A program made the position numbers and the translations under genes. Of a stretch of DNA of 64,000 nt, positions 15,868-23,440 are shown piece after piece (positions within the stretch are counted from its first letter, which is position 1; each line of letters opens with the position of its first letter). The notes under the pieces are model-generated. The model searched no databases, was not told the DNA's origin, and worked only from the letters and a program-made list of their open reading frames with translations. Source of the stretch: Castellaniella sp. S9 (lineage in GTDB: Bacteria > Pseudomonadota > Gammaproteobacteria > Burkholderiales > Burkholderiaceae_B); NCBI RefSeq assembly GCF_027257175.1, contig NZ_JAPFGD010000002.1:372512-436511 (forward strand), given 5' to 3'.

Positions 15868-16629
15868 ATGGCCTTGCTCGAAGTCTGCGACCTGTCCATC
15901 CACTTCGGCAACGTGCGTGCCGTCCAGAACGTCAGCTTCTCGGTCGAGCAGGGGGTCGTGTATTCGGTGATCGGCCCCAACGGCGCGGGCAAGACCACGC
16001 TGTTCAACCTGATCACCGGCATCTACCGGCCCACGGCGGGCGCCATCCGCCTGGACGGCCAGGACATCCAGGGCAGCTCCCCCGACGCGCTGGCGCGCCG
16101 CGGCGTGGCGCGCACCTTCCAGAACCTGCAGGTCTGGATGAACATGAGCGCCATCGAGAACGTCATGGTGGGCGCGCACCTGCGCCTGGACCGCAGCATG
16201 TTCAAGGCGATGCTGCGCCTGCCGGCGCTGCGCAACCGCGATCGGGCCCTGCGCGAGGAGGCCGCCGAGCTGATGCGCTTCGTCGGCCTGGGCGGCTACG
16301 TCGAGGCGCGCGCCGACAGCATGCCCTACGGCGCGCTCAAGCGCCTGGAGATCGCGCGCGCCCTGGCGATGCAGCCGCGCATGATCTTCCTGGACGAGCC
16401 CGCCGCGGGCCTGAACCCCAAGGAGACCCAGGACGTGGACGCGCTCGTGCGCAGAATCGCCGCCTCCGGCATCACCGTCGTGCTGGTCGAGCACGACATG
16501 AAGATGGTGATGAACCTGTCCGACCGCATCCTGGTGCTGGACTACGGCAAGCGCCTGGCCGAGGGCACCGGCCCCGAGGTCCGCCAGAATCCCGAGGTCA
16601 TCGCCGCCTACCTCGGCGGCCACGCCTGA
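15868..16629 (+). CDS. livG: Branched-chain-type ABC transporter ATPase LivG
   Basis: A 253-residue ATP-binding subunit. Walker A GPNGAGKTT (about 38-46), a degenerate signature YGALKRLEIARAL typical of LivG, Walker B MIFLDEPAAGLNP and the H-loop VLVEHDMKMV are all present. It pairs with the LivF-type ATPase encoded 10 bp downstream to energise the LivHM permease. Confidence 0.92.
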   Translation: MALLEVCDLSIHFGNVRAVQNVSFSVEQGVVYSVIGPNGAGKTTLFNLITGIYRPTAGAIRLDGQDIQGSSPDALARRGVARTFQNLQVWMNMSAIENVMVGAHLRLDRSMFKAMLRLPALRNRDRALREEAAELMRFVGLGGYVEARADSMPYGALKRLEIARALAMQPRMIFLDEPAAGLNPKETQDVDALVRRIAASGITVVLVEHDMKMVMNLSDRILVLDYGKRLAEGTGPEVRQNPEVIAAYLGGHA

Positions 16630-16639
16630 AGGAGCCGAC

Positions 16640-17956
16640 ATGCACGCACTGGACATCATTCAGGAAGAACACCGCAACCTGTGGCGCATCGCGATCACCA
16701 TCGATCTGGTGGCCGACGAACTGGCCGCGGGCAATACCGTGGACGTAGGCTTTTTCACGGCCTTGTTCGACTACATCCATGAATTCATGGACGGCTGCCA
16801 TCACGCCAAGGAGGACGAATACCTGTTCCTGGCCATGCGGCGGCGCAGCGCCGAGGCGGCGACCATACTCGATCGCCTGCAGGCCGAGCACCGCAACGGG
16901 CCGGCCAACTTGCAGGCCCTGCGCGCCCAGCTGGCCGGGGGCACGCCGTCGCTGGTGCGCAACGAGGCCTTCATCGCCGGCCTGCGCGGCTATGCCCAGG
17001 ACTTGAAGGGCCACATCCGGTCCGAGGAAAAGGACGCCTTTCCGCTGGCGCGCGAGGTGCTCGAGCCCGAGGACTGGGTCGGCATCAACGCGGCCTTCGG
17101 CGACAACACCGATCCGCTGTTCGGCGAGCAGGCACGCGCCGAGTACCGCGAGCTCTATCACCGCATCGCGACGCTGGCGCCCGAGTCCATCGGCCTGGGC
17201 GGCAGCAGCGCCGGCGGCTTGCGGCACCTGTCGGCTGCGGGGGCCGACAGCGCGCTGCTGCAGGTCACGGGGCTGGAGTCCTGTTACGGGCGCATCCAGG
17301 CGCTCAAGGGCATTGATCTGGAGGTGCGCAAGGGCGAGCTCGTGGCGCTCATCGGGGCCAACGGCGCGGGCAAGACCACGTTCCTGCGCACGCTCTCGGG
17401 CGTGCAGCCCATGAGTGCGGGCAGCATCCGCTTCAACGGCCAGGACATCTCGCGGCTGCGCTCCGATCTGCGCGTGCGCCGGGGCATCTGCCACAGCCCC
17501 GAGGGGCGGCAGGTCTTCGGGCCGCTGGCCATCGAGGACAATCTGCGCCTGGGCGCGTATACGCGCCCGCGCGGCCAGGCCGAGCAGGACCTGGAGCGCG
17601 TCTACGCCATGTTCCCGATTCTCAAGGAAAAGCGCCGCCTGCCCGCCGGCACCCTGTCCGGCGGCCAGCAGCAGATGCTGGCCATCAGCCGCGCCCTGAT
17701 GGGGCGCCCGCGCCTGCTGCTGCTCGACGAACCCTCGATGGGCCTGGCGCCGCTCTTGGTCGAGGAGGTCTTCAACGTGATCAAGGCCCTCAAGGCCGAG
17801 GGCATCACCATCCTGCTCGTCGAACAGAACGCCTTTGCCGCCCTGGGGATCGCCGATCGCGCCTACGTGCTCGAGACCGGTCGCATCGTGCTCTCGGGCA
17901 CGGGGCGCGACATGAGCCAGAACGAGCAGGTGCGGGCGGCCTACCTGGGCATGTGA
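16640..17956 (+). CDS. Hemerythrin-like domain fused to LivF-type ABC transporter ATPase
   Basis: A 438-residue fusion. Residues 1-185 form a hemerythrin/HHE helical domain with likely iron ligands H11, H47, H54-x3-E58, H84 and H125-x3-E129. Residues 205-438 are a complete LivF ATPase: Walker A GANGAGKTT (239-247), LSGGQQQ (339-345), Walker B LLLLDEPS with D363-E364, and LLVEQN. A Gly/Ser/Ala-rich linker joins them in one continuous frame. LivF is normally about 235 residues with no extra domain. An iron- or oxygen-sensing input that gates uptake to an oxygenase-dependent pathway is a reasonable inference, unproven. Confidence 0.9.
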   Translation: MHALDIIQEEHRNLWRIAITIDLVADELAAGNTVDVGFFTALFDYIHEFMDGCHHAKEDEYLFLAMRRRSAEAATILDRLQAEHRNGPANLQALRAQLAGGTPSLVRNEAFIAGLRGYAQDLKGHIRSEEKDAFPLAREVLEPEDWVGINAAFGDNTDPLFGEQARAEYRELYHRIATLAPESIGLGGSSAGGLRHLSAAGADSALLQVTGLESCYGRIQALKGIDLEVRKGELVALIGANGAGKTTFLRTLSGVQPMSAGSIRFNGQDISRLRSDLRVRRGICHSPEGRQVFGPLAIEDNLRLGAYTRPRGQAEQDLERVYAMFPILKEKRRLPAGTLSGGQQQMLAISRALMGRPRLLLLDEPSMGLAPLLVEEVFNVIKALKAEGITILLVEQNAFAALGIADRAYVLETGRIVLSGTGRDMSQNEQVRAAYLGM

Positions 17957-18014
17957 GGGGCCGCAAGGCCGGCCATTGGATCCACAACATTCACCGCTGC
18001 AAGAGGAATTCATC

Positions 18015-18977
18015 ATGAGCAAGCAATTCGCCTCCGTCGCCGACCTGGAGGAAAAAAAGACCACCTTTGCCCAGCTCTCCGAGCATTGCTGGTCCTACAC
18101 CGCCGAGGGCGATCCCAATACCGGCGTGATCATCGGCGATGAGGCCGTGCTGATCTGCGATGCGCTGGCCACGCCGGTCATGGCCGCGCGCCTGATCGCC
18201 GAGATCCGCCAGGTCACCGACAAGCCCATCAAGTACGTCGTGCTGTCGCACTATCACGCCGTGCGCGTGCTGGGCGCCTCGGCCTATCGCGCCGAGGGCA
18301 TGCAGGAGATCATCGCCAGCCAGGCCACCTACGAGATGATCGTCGAGCGCGGCGCCCAGGACATGCAATCGGAATACGAGCGCTTCCCGCGCCTGTTCCA
18401 GGATTTTGAGTCGATCCCGGGGCTGACCTGGCCGACCCTGGTGTTTCCCGACGAGATCACCCTGTGGATGGGCGAGGATCTGGAGGTCAGGATCATGCAT
18501 CCGGGCCCGGGCCATACGCGTGGCGACACCGTGGTCTGGATGCCATCGGAGCGCGTGCTGTTCTCGGGCGACCTGGTCGAGTACGGCGCGGCCTGCTACA
18601 CGGGCGATGCCCAGCTCGAGGAGTGGCCGGCGACGCTCGATGCGCTGGCGGCGCTGGGCGCCGAAAAGCTCGTGCCCGGGCGCGGCCCGGCGCTCGATAC
18701 GCCCGAGAAAGTCGCCGCCGGCCTGGCCTACACCCGGGACTTCGTGACGACGCTGTACGGCTCGGCGCGCGAGGCGGTGGCCCGCGGCCTGGACCTCAAG
18801 GCGGCGATGGCGCACATCCGCGCGGCGATGGACCCGAAGTTCGCCGACGTGTTCATCTACGAGCACTGCTTGCCGTTCGACGTGGTGCGCGCCATGGACG
18901 AGGCCCAGGGCATCAAGCACCCCAGGATCTGGACGGCCGAGCGCGACAAGGAAATGTGGCACGCCCTGCAGGCCTGA
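18015..18977 (+). CDS. Metallo-beta-lactamase-fold protein with modified metal site
   Basis: A 320-residue MBL-superfamily protein. The canonical HxHxDH is LSHYHAVR (H79, H81, then V83, R84), the H167 motif GPGHTRGD and D186 (FSGDLV) are kept, but the final PGHGP histidine is R223 (PGRGP). One metal site is therefore probably lost. ATG 18015 has AGAGGAA upstream. It sits between the transporter and a flavin hydroxylase in the same orientation. A hydrolytic or redox-relay role in the aromatic pathway is possible; function unknown. Confidence 0.75.
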   Translation: MSKQFASVADLEEKKTTFAQLSEHCWSYTAEGDPNTGVIIGDEAVLICDALATPVMAARLIAEIRQVTDKPIKYVVLSHYHAVRVLGASAYRAEGMQEIIASQATYEMIVERGAQDMQSEYERFPRLFQDFESIPGLTWPTLVFPDEITLWMGEDLEVRIMHPGPGHTRGDTVVWMPSERVLFSGDLVEYGAACYTGDAQLEEWPATLDALAALGAEKLVPGRGPALDTPEKVAAGLAYTRDFVTTLYGSAREAVARGLDLKAAMAHIRAAMDPKFADVFIYEHCLPFDVVRAMDEAQGIKHPRIWTAERDKEMWHALQA

Positions 18978-19010
18978 ACTTCGACACCATAAGAATTCGT
19001 ATCGAGGAGA

Positions 19011-19020
19011 CCCCCCCCCC
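19011..19020 (+). repeat. Run of ten C between ribosome site and start codon
   Basis: GAGGAG (19004-19009), one A, then ten consecutive C up to the ATG at 19021. The homopolymer sets the spacing between Shine-Dalgarno and start. Slippage would change that spacing and hence translation of the flavin hydroxylase. Poly-C tracts are known phase-variation elements in Bordetella; that it varies here is inference. Confidence 0.7.
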
Positions 19021-20685
19021 ATGCTCAGCACTTATCAGTACCCGAAGTATGAATATTCCATGCCGCCCGAACTGCGGGGCGGTGTGACCACGCGGCATCC
19101 CGTGGTCGTGGTCGGCGCCGGCCCCGTGGGCCTGGCGGCGGCCATCGACCTGGCCCAGCAGGGCGTCCCGGTGATCCTGCTCGACGACGACGACACGGTG
19201 TCGATCGGCTCGCGCGGGGTCTGTTATGCCAAGCGGGCGCTCGAGATCCTGGATCGCCTGGGTGTGGGCGACGAGTGCGTGGAAAAAGGGGTCAGCTGGA
19301 ACGTGGGCCGCACCTTCTTTCGCGAGGAGGAGGTCTACAATTTCAACCTGCTGCCGCAGGCCGATCACAAGCGTCCCGGGATGATCAACCTGCAGCAGTA
19401 TTACCTCGAGGAATACCTGGTGCGGCACGCGCAGGCCTTGCCCGATCTGGACCTGCGTTTTCGCAACAAGGTCATCTCGGTCAGCCCGGAGGCCGACGGC
19501 GTGGCCTTGCAGGTCGAGACGCCCGACGGCATCTACACGCTGGATGCCGACTGGATGGTGGTCGCCGACGGGGCGCGCAGCAGCATCCGCCGCATGATGG
19601 AACTCGAGGTCGACGGCAAGATCTTCATGGACCGCTTCCTCATCGCGGACGTGGTCATGAAGGCCGATTTCCCGGCCGAACGCTGGTTCTGGTTCGATCC
19701 GCCGTTCCATCCCGGCCAGTCCGTGCTGCTGCATCACCAGGCCGACAATGTCTGGCGCATCGATTTCCAGCTCGGCTGGGATGCCGACCCCGAGGAGGAA
19801 AAGCGCCCCGAGCACGTCATTCCGCGCATCCGCGCCATGTTGGGCGACGACCGGGAATTCGAGCTGGAATGGGTCAGCGTCTATACCTTCCAGTGCCGCC
19901 GGATGAGCAAGTTCCGCCACGGCCGCGCGCTGTTCGTCGGAGACGCGGCGCACCAGGTCTCCCCCTTCGGCGCCCGCGGGGCCAATTCCGGCATCCAGGA
20001 CGTCGACAATCTGGTCTGGAAGCTGCGACTGGTGATCGAGGGCAAGGCGCCGGAGTCCCTGCTGGACACGTACTCCGACGAGCGCGTCTACGCCGCCGAC
20101 GAGAACATCCTGAACTCCACGCGATCGACCGATTTCATCACCCCCAAGAGCCGCATGTCGCTGGTGTTCCGCAACGCGGTCCTGACGCTGGCGCGTGACT
20201 ATCCCTTTGCGCGTGCGCTGGTGAACTCCGGGCGGCTCTCGGTTCCCAGCTGCCTCGAGGATTCGCGCTTGAATACGCCGGACACGGCCTCATTCCTGGG
20301 CGACATGGCGCCCGGCACGCCGGGCGACGACTGCCCGATGCGCGCTCAGGTGGACAATTTCTGGCTGCTGGACAAGCTGGGCAACCGTTTCCAGCTTCTG
20401 GTCTACGTCGAGGATCCCGCCAAGGTGCCGCAGGCGTCCGCCCTGCAGGCCCTCATGGCCGGCGACCTGCCCATCGAAGTCATCCTGGTGACCCCGCGCG
20501 GCGGCCGCTCGCCCGACGGCCTGCGCGTCTTCGAGGACTACACCGGACGCTTTGCCGAGCGCTACGACGCGCATCCGGGCACGACCTACCTGTTGCGCCC
20601 CGACCAGCACGTCGCCGCCCGCTGGCGCAAGATCGACCCGAACGCCGTGCGCAGCGCGCTGGCGCGCGCAACCTGCAAGCTCTAG
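19021..20685 (+). CDS. FAD-dependent aromatic hydroxylase (class A flavin monooxygenase, PheA/TfdB/MhpA-like)
   Basis: A 554-residue single-component flavin monooxygenase. The GxGxxG motif VVVVGAGPVGLAAAID is near residue 30, the DG motif VADGARSSIRR near 180, and the GD motif GRALFVGDAAHQVSPFGARGANSG near 300, with a C-terminal thioredoxin-like region as in phenol hydroxylase relatives. It would hydroxylate a phenolic or aryl acid using NAD(P)H and O2. Located downstream of the Liv transporter and MBL protein; substrate not deducible. Confidence 0.85.
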   Translation: MLSTYQYPKYEYSMPPELRGGVTTRHPVVVVGAGPVGLAAAIDLAQQGVPVILLDDDDTVSIGSRGVCYAKRALEILDRLGVGDECVEKGVSWNVGRTFFREEEVYNFNLLPQADHKRPGMINLQQYYLEEYLVRHAQALPDLDLRFRNKVISVSPEADGVALQVETPDGIYTLDADWMVVADGARSSIRRMMELEVDGKIFMDRFLIADVVMKADFPAERWFWFDPPFHPGQSVLLHHQADNVWRIDFQLGWDADPEEEKRPEHVIPRIRAMLGDDREFELEWVSVYTFQCRRMSKFRHGRALFVGDAAHQVSPFGARGANSGIQDVDNLVWKLRLVIEGKAPESLLDTYSDERVYAADENILNSTRSTDFITPKSRMSLVFRNAVLTLARDYPFARALVNSGRLSVPSCLEDSRLNTPDTASFLGDMAPGTPGDDCPMRAQVDNFWLLDKLGNRFQLLVYVEDPAKVPQASALQALMAGDLPIEVILVTPRGGRSPDGLRVFEDYTGRFAERYDAHPGTTYLLRPDQHVAARWRKIDPNAVRSALARATCKL

Positions 20686-20693
20686 GAGCCATC

Positions 20694-20918
20694 ATGTCTC
20701 TCAATCTGCGGCCCAACCTGGGCGAACAAGGCAAGCGCTATATCCGGGCATACACGCCCGGCGATGATTTCTATGAGGAATTGATCGAGCTGCACCGCGA
20801 CCTCAGCGAGGAGCAAAGCGCGCAGGTCAATGCGCGCCTGATCCTGCTGCTGGCCAACCATATCGGCGATCTGGCGGTCTTGCGCGAGGCCATGGCGATC
20901 GCGCGCAAGCACGTCTGA
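20694..20918 (+). CDS. Small DUF2783-like protein
   Basis: A 74-residue acidic, probably helical protein (MSLNLRPNLGEQGKRYIRAYTPGDDFYEELIELHRDLS...) with 8 bp between it and the flavin hydroxylase stop. From memory, proteins of the DUF2783 type occur beside flavin monooxygenases of this class; the assignment is not certain. It may be an accessory or stabilising factor for the hydroxylase. No catalytic motif seen. Confidence 0.6.
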   Translation: MSLNLRPNLGEQGKRYIRAYTPGDDFYEELIELHRDLSEEQSAQVNARLILLLANHIGDLAVLREAMAIARKHV

Positions 20919-20968
20919 GCTTCAGGGTCCACGCGCCTGCGGGCCGCAAGCCGGTCCGTGGGCGGCCC

Positions 20969-21379
20969 TCAGTTCCAGCGGCCGTTGCGCCCGCCTACGC
21001 TGTGGCTGCCCGCGCCCAACAGGAGGACGGCGAGGCTGTTGAATAGAAAGAAACCCTGCAGTTCGAGGCCCCAGCCGCCTGACTGGCCGAGGGTGAACAA
21101 GTGGTTCATGTGAGCCAGGCCGATGGCGAACAGCATGTTGACCAGGGCGAGCAGGGCGCCCAGGCGGGTATACAGGCCGAGTATCAGCAGCACGGGTGCG
21201 AGGATCTCGCCCAGATAGGCGCCGTAGGCGATGAAGGCGGGCAGGCCGTTCGCGGCCAGGGCGTTGCCGATGCGAGCCACGCCGGTGTCCAGCTTGGACA
21301 GTCCATGCAACAGCAGCAGGATGCCCAGGTTCAAGCGCAAGACCAGTTTGCCCAGGTCGTCCAGAACGGTCGATGACAT
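20969..21379 (-). CDS. DoxX family membrane protein
   Basis: A 136-residue inner-membrane protein with four hydrophobic segments and the DoxX pattern LVLRLNLGILLLLHGLSKL, AYLGEILAPVLLILGLYTRLGAL. Start at 21379 has AAGGAT upstream in the leftward direction. It is convergent with the hydroxylase operon; a GGGCCGC/GCGGCCC hairpin (20941-20968) abuts its stop and may serve as a weak bidirectional terminator. DoxX proteins are linked to sulfur or redox homeostasis, but the exact role is unknown. Confidence 0.85.
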   Translation of the reverse strand: MSSTVLDDLGKLVLRLNLGILLLLHGLSKLDTGVARIGNALAANGLPAFIAYGAYLGEILAPVLLILGLYTRLGALLALVNMLFAIGLAHMNHLFTLGQSGGWGLELQGFFLFNSLAVLLLGAGSHSVGGRNGRWN

Positions 21380-21413
21380 GTGCGGATCCTTGGAGGGCCT
21401 GTTGAGACTCCGG

Positions 21414-21490
21414 TGGTCGGGGCGACATGATTCGAACATGCGACCCTCTGCTCCCAAAGCAGATGCGCTACCAGGCTGCGCTACGCCCCG
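21414..21490 (-). tRNA. tRNA-Pro (anticodon TGG)
   Basis: A 77-nt cloverleaf on the minus strand. The acceptor stem CGGGGCG pairs with CGCCCCG, the discriminator is A with encoded CCA, and the anticodon loop TTTGGGA gives TGG. The T-arm GTTCGAATC is intact. Confidence 0.95.
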
Positions 21491-21538
21491 ACGTTAGAGG
21501 GCCGATTCTAGCATGGGAGCCACGCAGGATTGGGGCCT

Positions 21539-23437
21539 TCAGGCCGGGGTCCGAAGCTTCAGTTCGGGCAGGGTATAGGCCTGGTGACGGTACACCCAGG
21601 CCGGCCATAGGGCGTGGGCCAGCGCCGTGCGCGCCAGGTCCGGGTCGGCAGGCATGGGCGCGTAGCCGTCCGGTGCGGTATATCGGTAGGTCCGCGCCGC
21701 CTGCTGCGGTTCCAGGACCACCAGCGTATCGCCGCTGAGGTAGCCGTAGTTGTCCTCGAATTGCATCATGGCGCGCCCGCCGCCGCCGCGGGTCAGGTCA
21801 TGACCGATCATGGGGTGGCTGTCGCTCACGCCGATCAGCGACAGCAGCGTGGGCGGCAGGTCGATCTGGCTCACGATGCGCTCGTCGCGGCGGGGGGCGA
21901 CGCCGCCGCCCAGGATCAGCGCGGGGATGTGGAAATGCCGCAAGGGCACGAGCTGCGCGCCGCCGACGCGCGAGTCATGGTCGGCGACGATCAGGAACAC
22001 GGTGTGGTCCCAGTAGTCCGACTGGCGCGCCTGCTCGAAGAACCGGCCGATGGCCCAGTCCGCATAGCGCACGGTGTTCTCGACGGTGGCGGGGTTGCCC
22101 TCGACGGGAAAGCGCCCCGCCGGGTATTCCCAGGGCGTGTGGTTGCTGACCGAGAACGCCAGCGTCAGGGTGGGTTGCGCGCCGTCGGCCGCCAGCAGCG
22201 CGTGCAGCTTGTCGAACATGTCCTCGTCGCTGGCGCCCCAGGTGCCGACGAAGGCCGGCGACTCGAAGGTGGGCAGATCGTACAGTTCGTCGAAACCGTT
22301 GCCGAGGAAGAAGCTCTTCATGTTGTCGAAGTGGGCTTCGCCGCCGTAGATGAAGCGCGAGCGGTAGCCGTGCCGCTTCAGCAACTGGGCCAGTGTAAAG
22401 AATCGGCTCTGGGCATTGGTCAGGCGCAGCGCCGCATCCGAGACCGTGGGCGGGAAGCCGGCGCTCACCGCCTCCAGGCCGCGCACCGAGCGCGTGCCCG
22501 TGGCATACGCGCGCGTGAAGTTCCAGCCTTGCGCGGCCAGCGCATCGAGGCAGGGGGTCAGGCCCGCGCCGCCCAGGTTGCCGACGTACTGGGCGCCCAG
22601 GCTTTCTTCGACGATCAGCACCAGGTTCAGCGGCCGGGCCGGATTGCGGCTGGCCTGCTGGGCATGCAGCGAGGGAATGTCGGTGTCCGAGGGCGGCGGA
22701 AAGCCCGCCTGTTCATGCACCAGGGCGTGCATCTCGGCCTCGGGCATGTCGCCGTAGACGTCGGCCGCGGAGCGCTCGTTCTTGATGGCGTAGAGGGCGA
22801 ACAGGACGCTGTAGAGCGAATTCAGGGGCAGGGTGTTGAGCAGGCTGTCGCCGCACCAGGCCACCGAGGCCGGGTTGATGGGACGGTGTCCCAGGGTGCC
22901 GCGGATCGCCAGCACGATGGCCGCCGCGATCGCCAGGCTGATGACGGGCCGCCACCAGAATCCCGGCAGCACGTCCGGTTCGGCGCGGCCGAACCAGGCC
23001 CACCCCAGGCCGATCGCCAGCGCCAGCACGAGGACGGCGGCCAGCAGGACCAGCTTGTAGCCCTTCCAGAGCATGCCGAAGACTTCCTTGGGGTACTTCA
23101 GGTACTCGATGTAGAGGCGGTTGGGCCGGCTGTCGTATTCCAGGATGAATTGCGGCGTCGAGACCTCCAGCAGCACCATCAGGATCCAGGCCGCCATCAG
23201 CCAGGCGCCGGTGATCGCGATCGCCAGCGGACTGTCGCCCACCCAGGGTGCGAGCAGGGCCGGGATGCCGGCCCACATGGCGACCTGGTTGAGGTCGATG
23301 CGCAGGCCCCAGGCGAGGATCTTGCGCGGCCCTCCGGCGGCGCGCACGCGCGGCCACAGCCAGGCGATCAGCAGGATCCGGCTGAGCGTCAGCAGGATCA
23401 GCGCGGCGAGGGCGAAGGCCAGGACCTGGGTGCCCAT
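21539..23437 (-). CDS. LTA synthase/OpgB-type sulfatase-family membrane phosphotransferase
   Basis: A 632-residue protein with about five N-terminal transmembrane segments (residues 1-190) and a C-terminal alkaline-phosphatase/sulfatase domain in the periplasm: NLVLIVEESLGAQYV with a metal-site glutamate, TGTRSVRGLEAV with the nucleophilic threonine region, GNGFDELYD and LIVADHDSRVGG. Such enzymes transfer phosphoglycerol or phosphoethanolamine from lipids to glucans or other envelope polymers. Its start lies 3 bp after the phospholipase A stop, so the two are cotranscribed. Exact acceptor unknown. Confidence 0.85.
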   Translation of the reverse strand: MGTQVLAFALAALILLTLSRILLIAWLWPRVRAAGGPRKILAWGLRIDLNQVAMWAGIPALLAPWVGDSPLAIAITGAWLMAAWILMVLLEVSTPQFILEYDSRPNRLYIEYLKYPKEVFGMLWKGYKLVLLAAVLVLALAIGLGWAWFGRAEPDVLPGFWWRPVISLAIAAAIVLAIRGTLGHRPINPASVAWCGDSLLNTLPLNSLYSVLFALYAIKNERSAADVYGDMPEAEMHALVHEQAGFPPPSDTDIPSLHAQQASRNPARPLNLVLIVEESLGAQYVGNLGGAGLTPCLDALAAQGWNFTRAYATGTRSVRGLEAVSAGFPPTVSDAALRLTNAQSRFFTLAQLLKRHGYRSRFIYGGEAHFDNMKSFFLGNGFDELYDLPTFESPAFVGTWGASDEDMFDKLHALLAADGAQPTLTLAFSVSNHTPWEYPAGRFPVEGNPATVENTVRYADWAIGRFFEQARQSDYWDHTVFLIVADHDSRVGGAQLVPLRHFHIPALILGGGVAPRRDERIVSQIDLPPTLLSLIGVSDSHPMIGHDLTRGGGGRAMMQFEDNYGYLSGDTLVVLEPQQAARTYRYTAPDGYAPMPADPDLARTALAHALWPAWVYRHQAYTLPELKLRTPA

Positions 23438-23440
23438 TGC

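Noticed and set aside
20941-20968. Intrinsic terminator between the hydroxylase operon and doxX
   Set aside because: A 7-bp GGGCCGC/GCGGCCC stem exists with a 14-nt loop, but there is no T run on either strand; too weak for a separate call.
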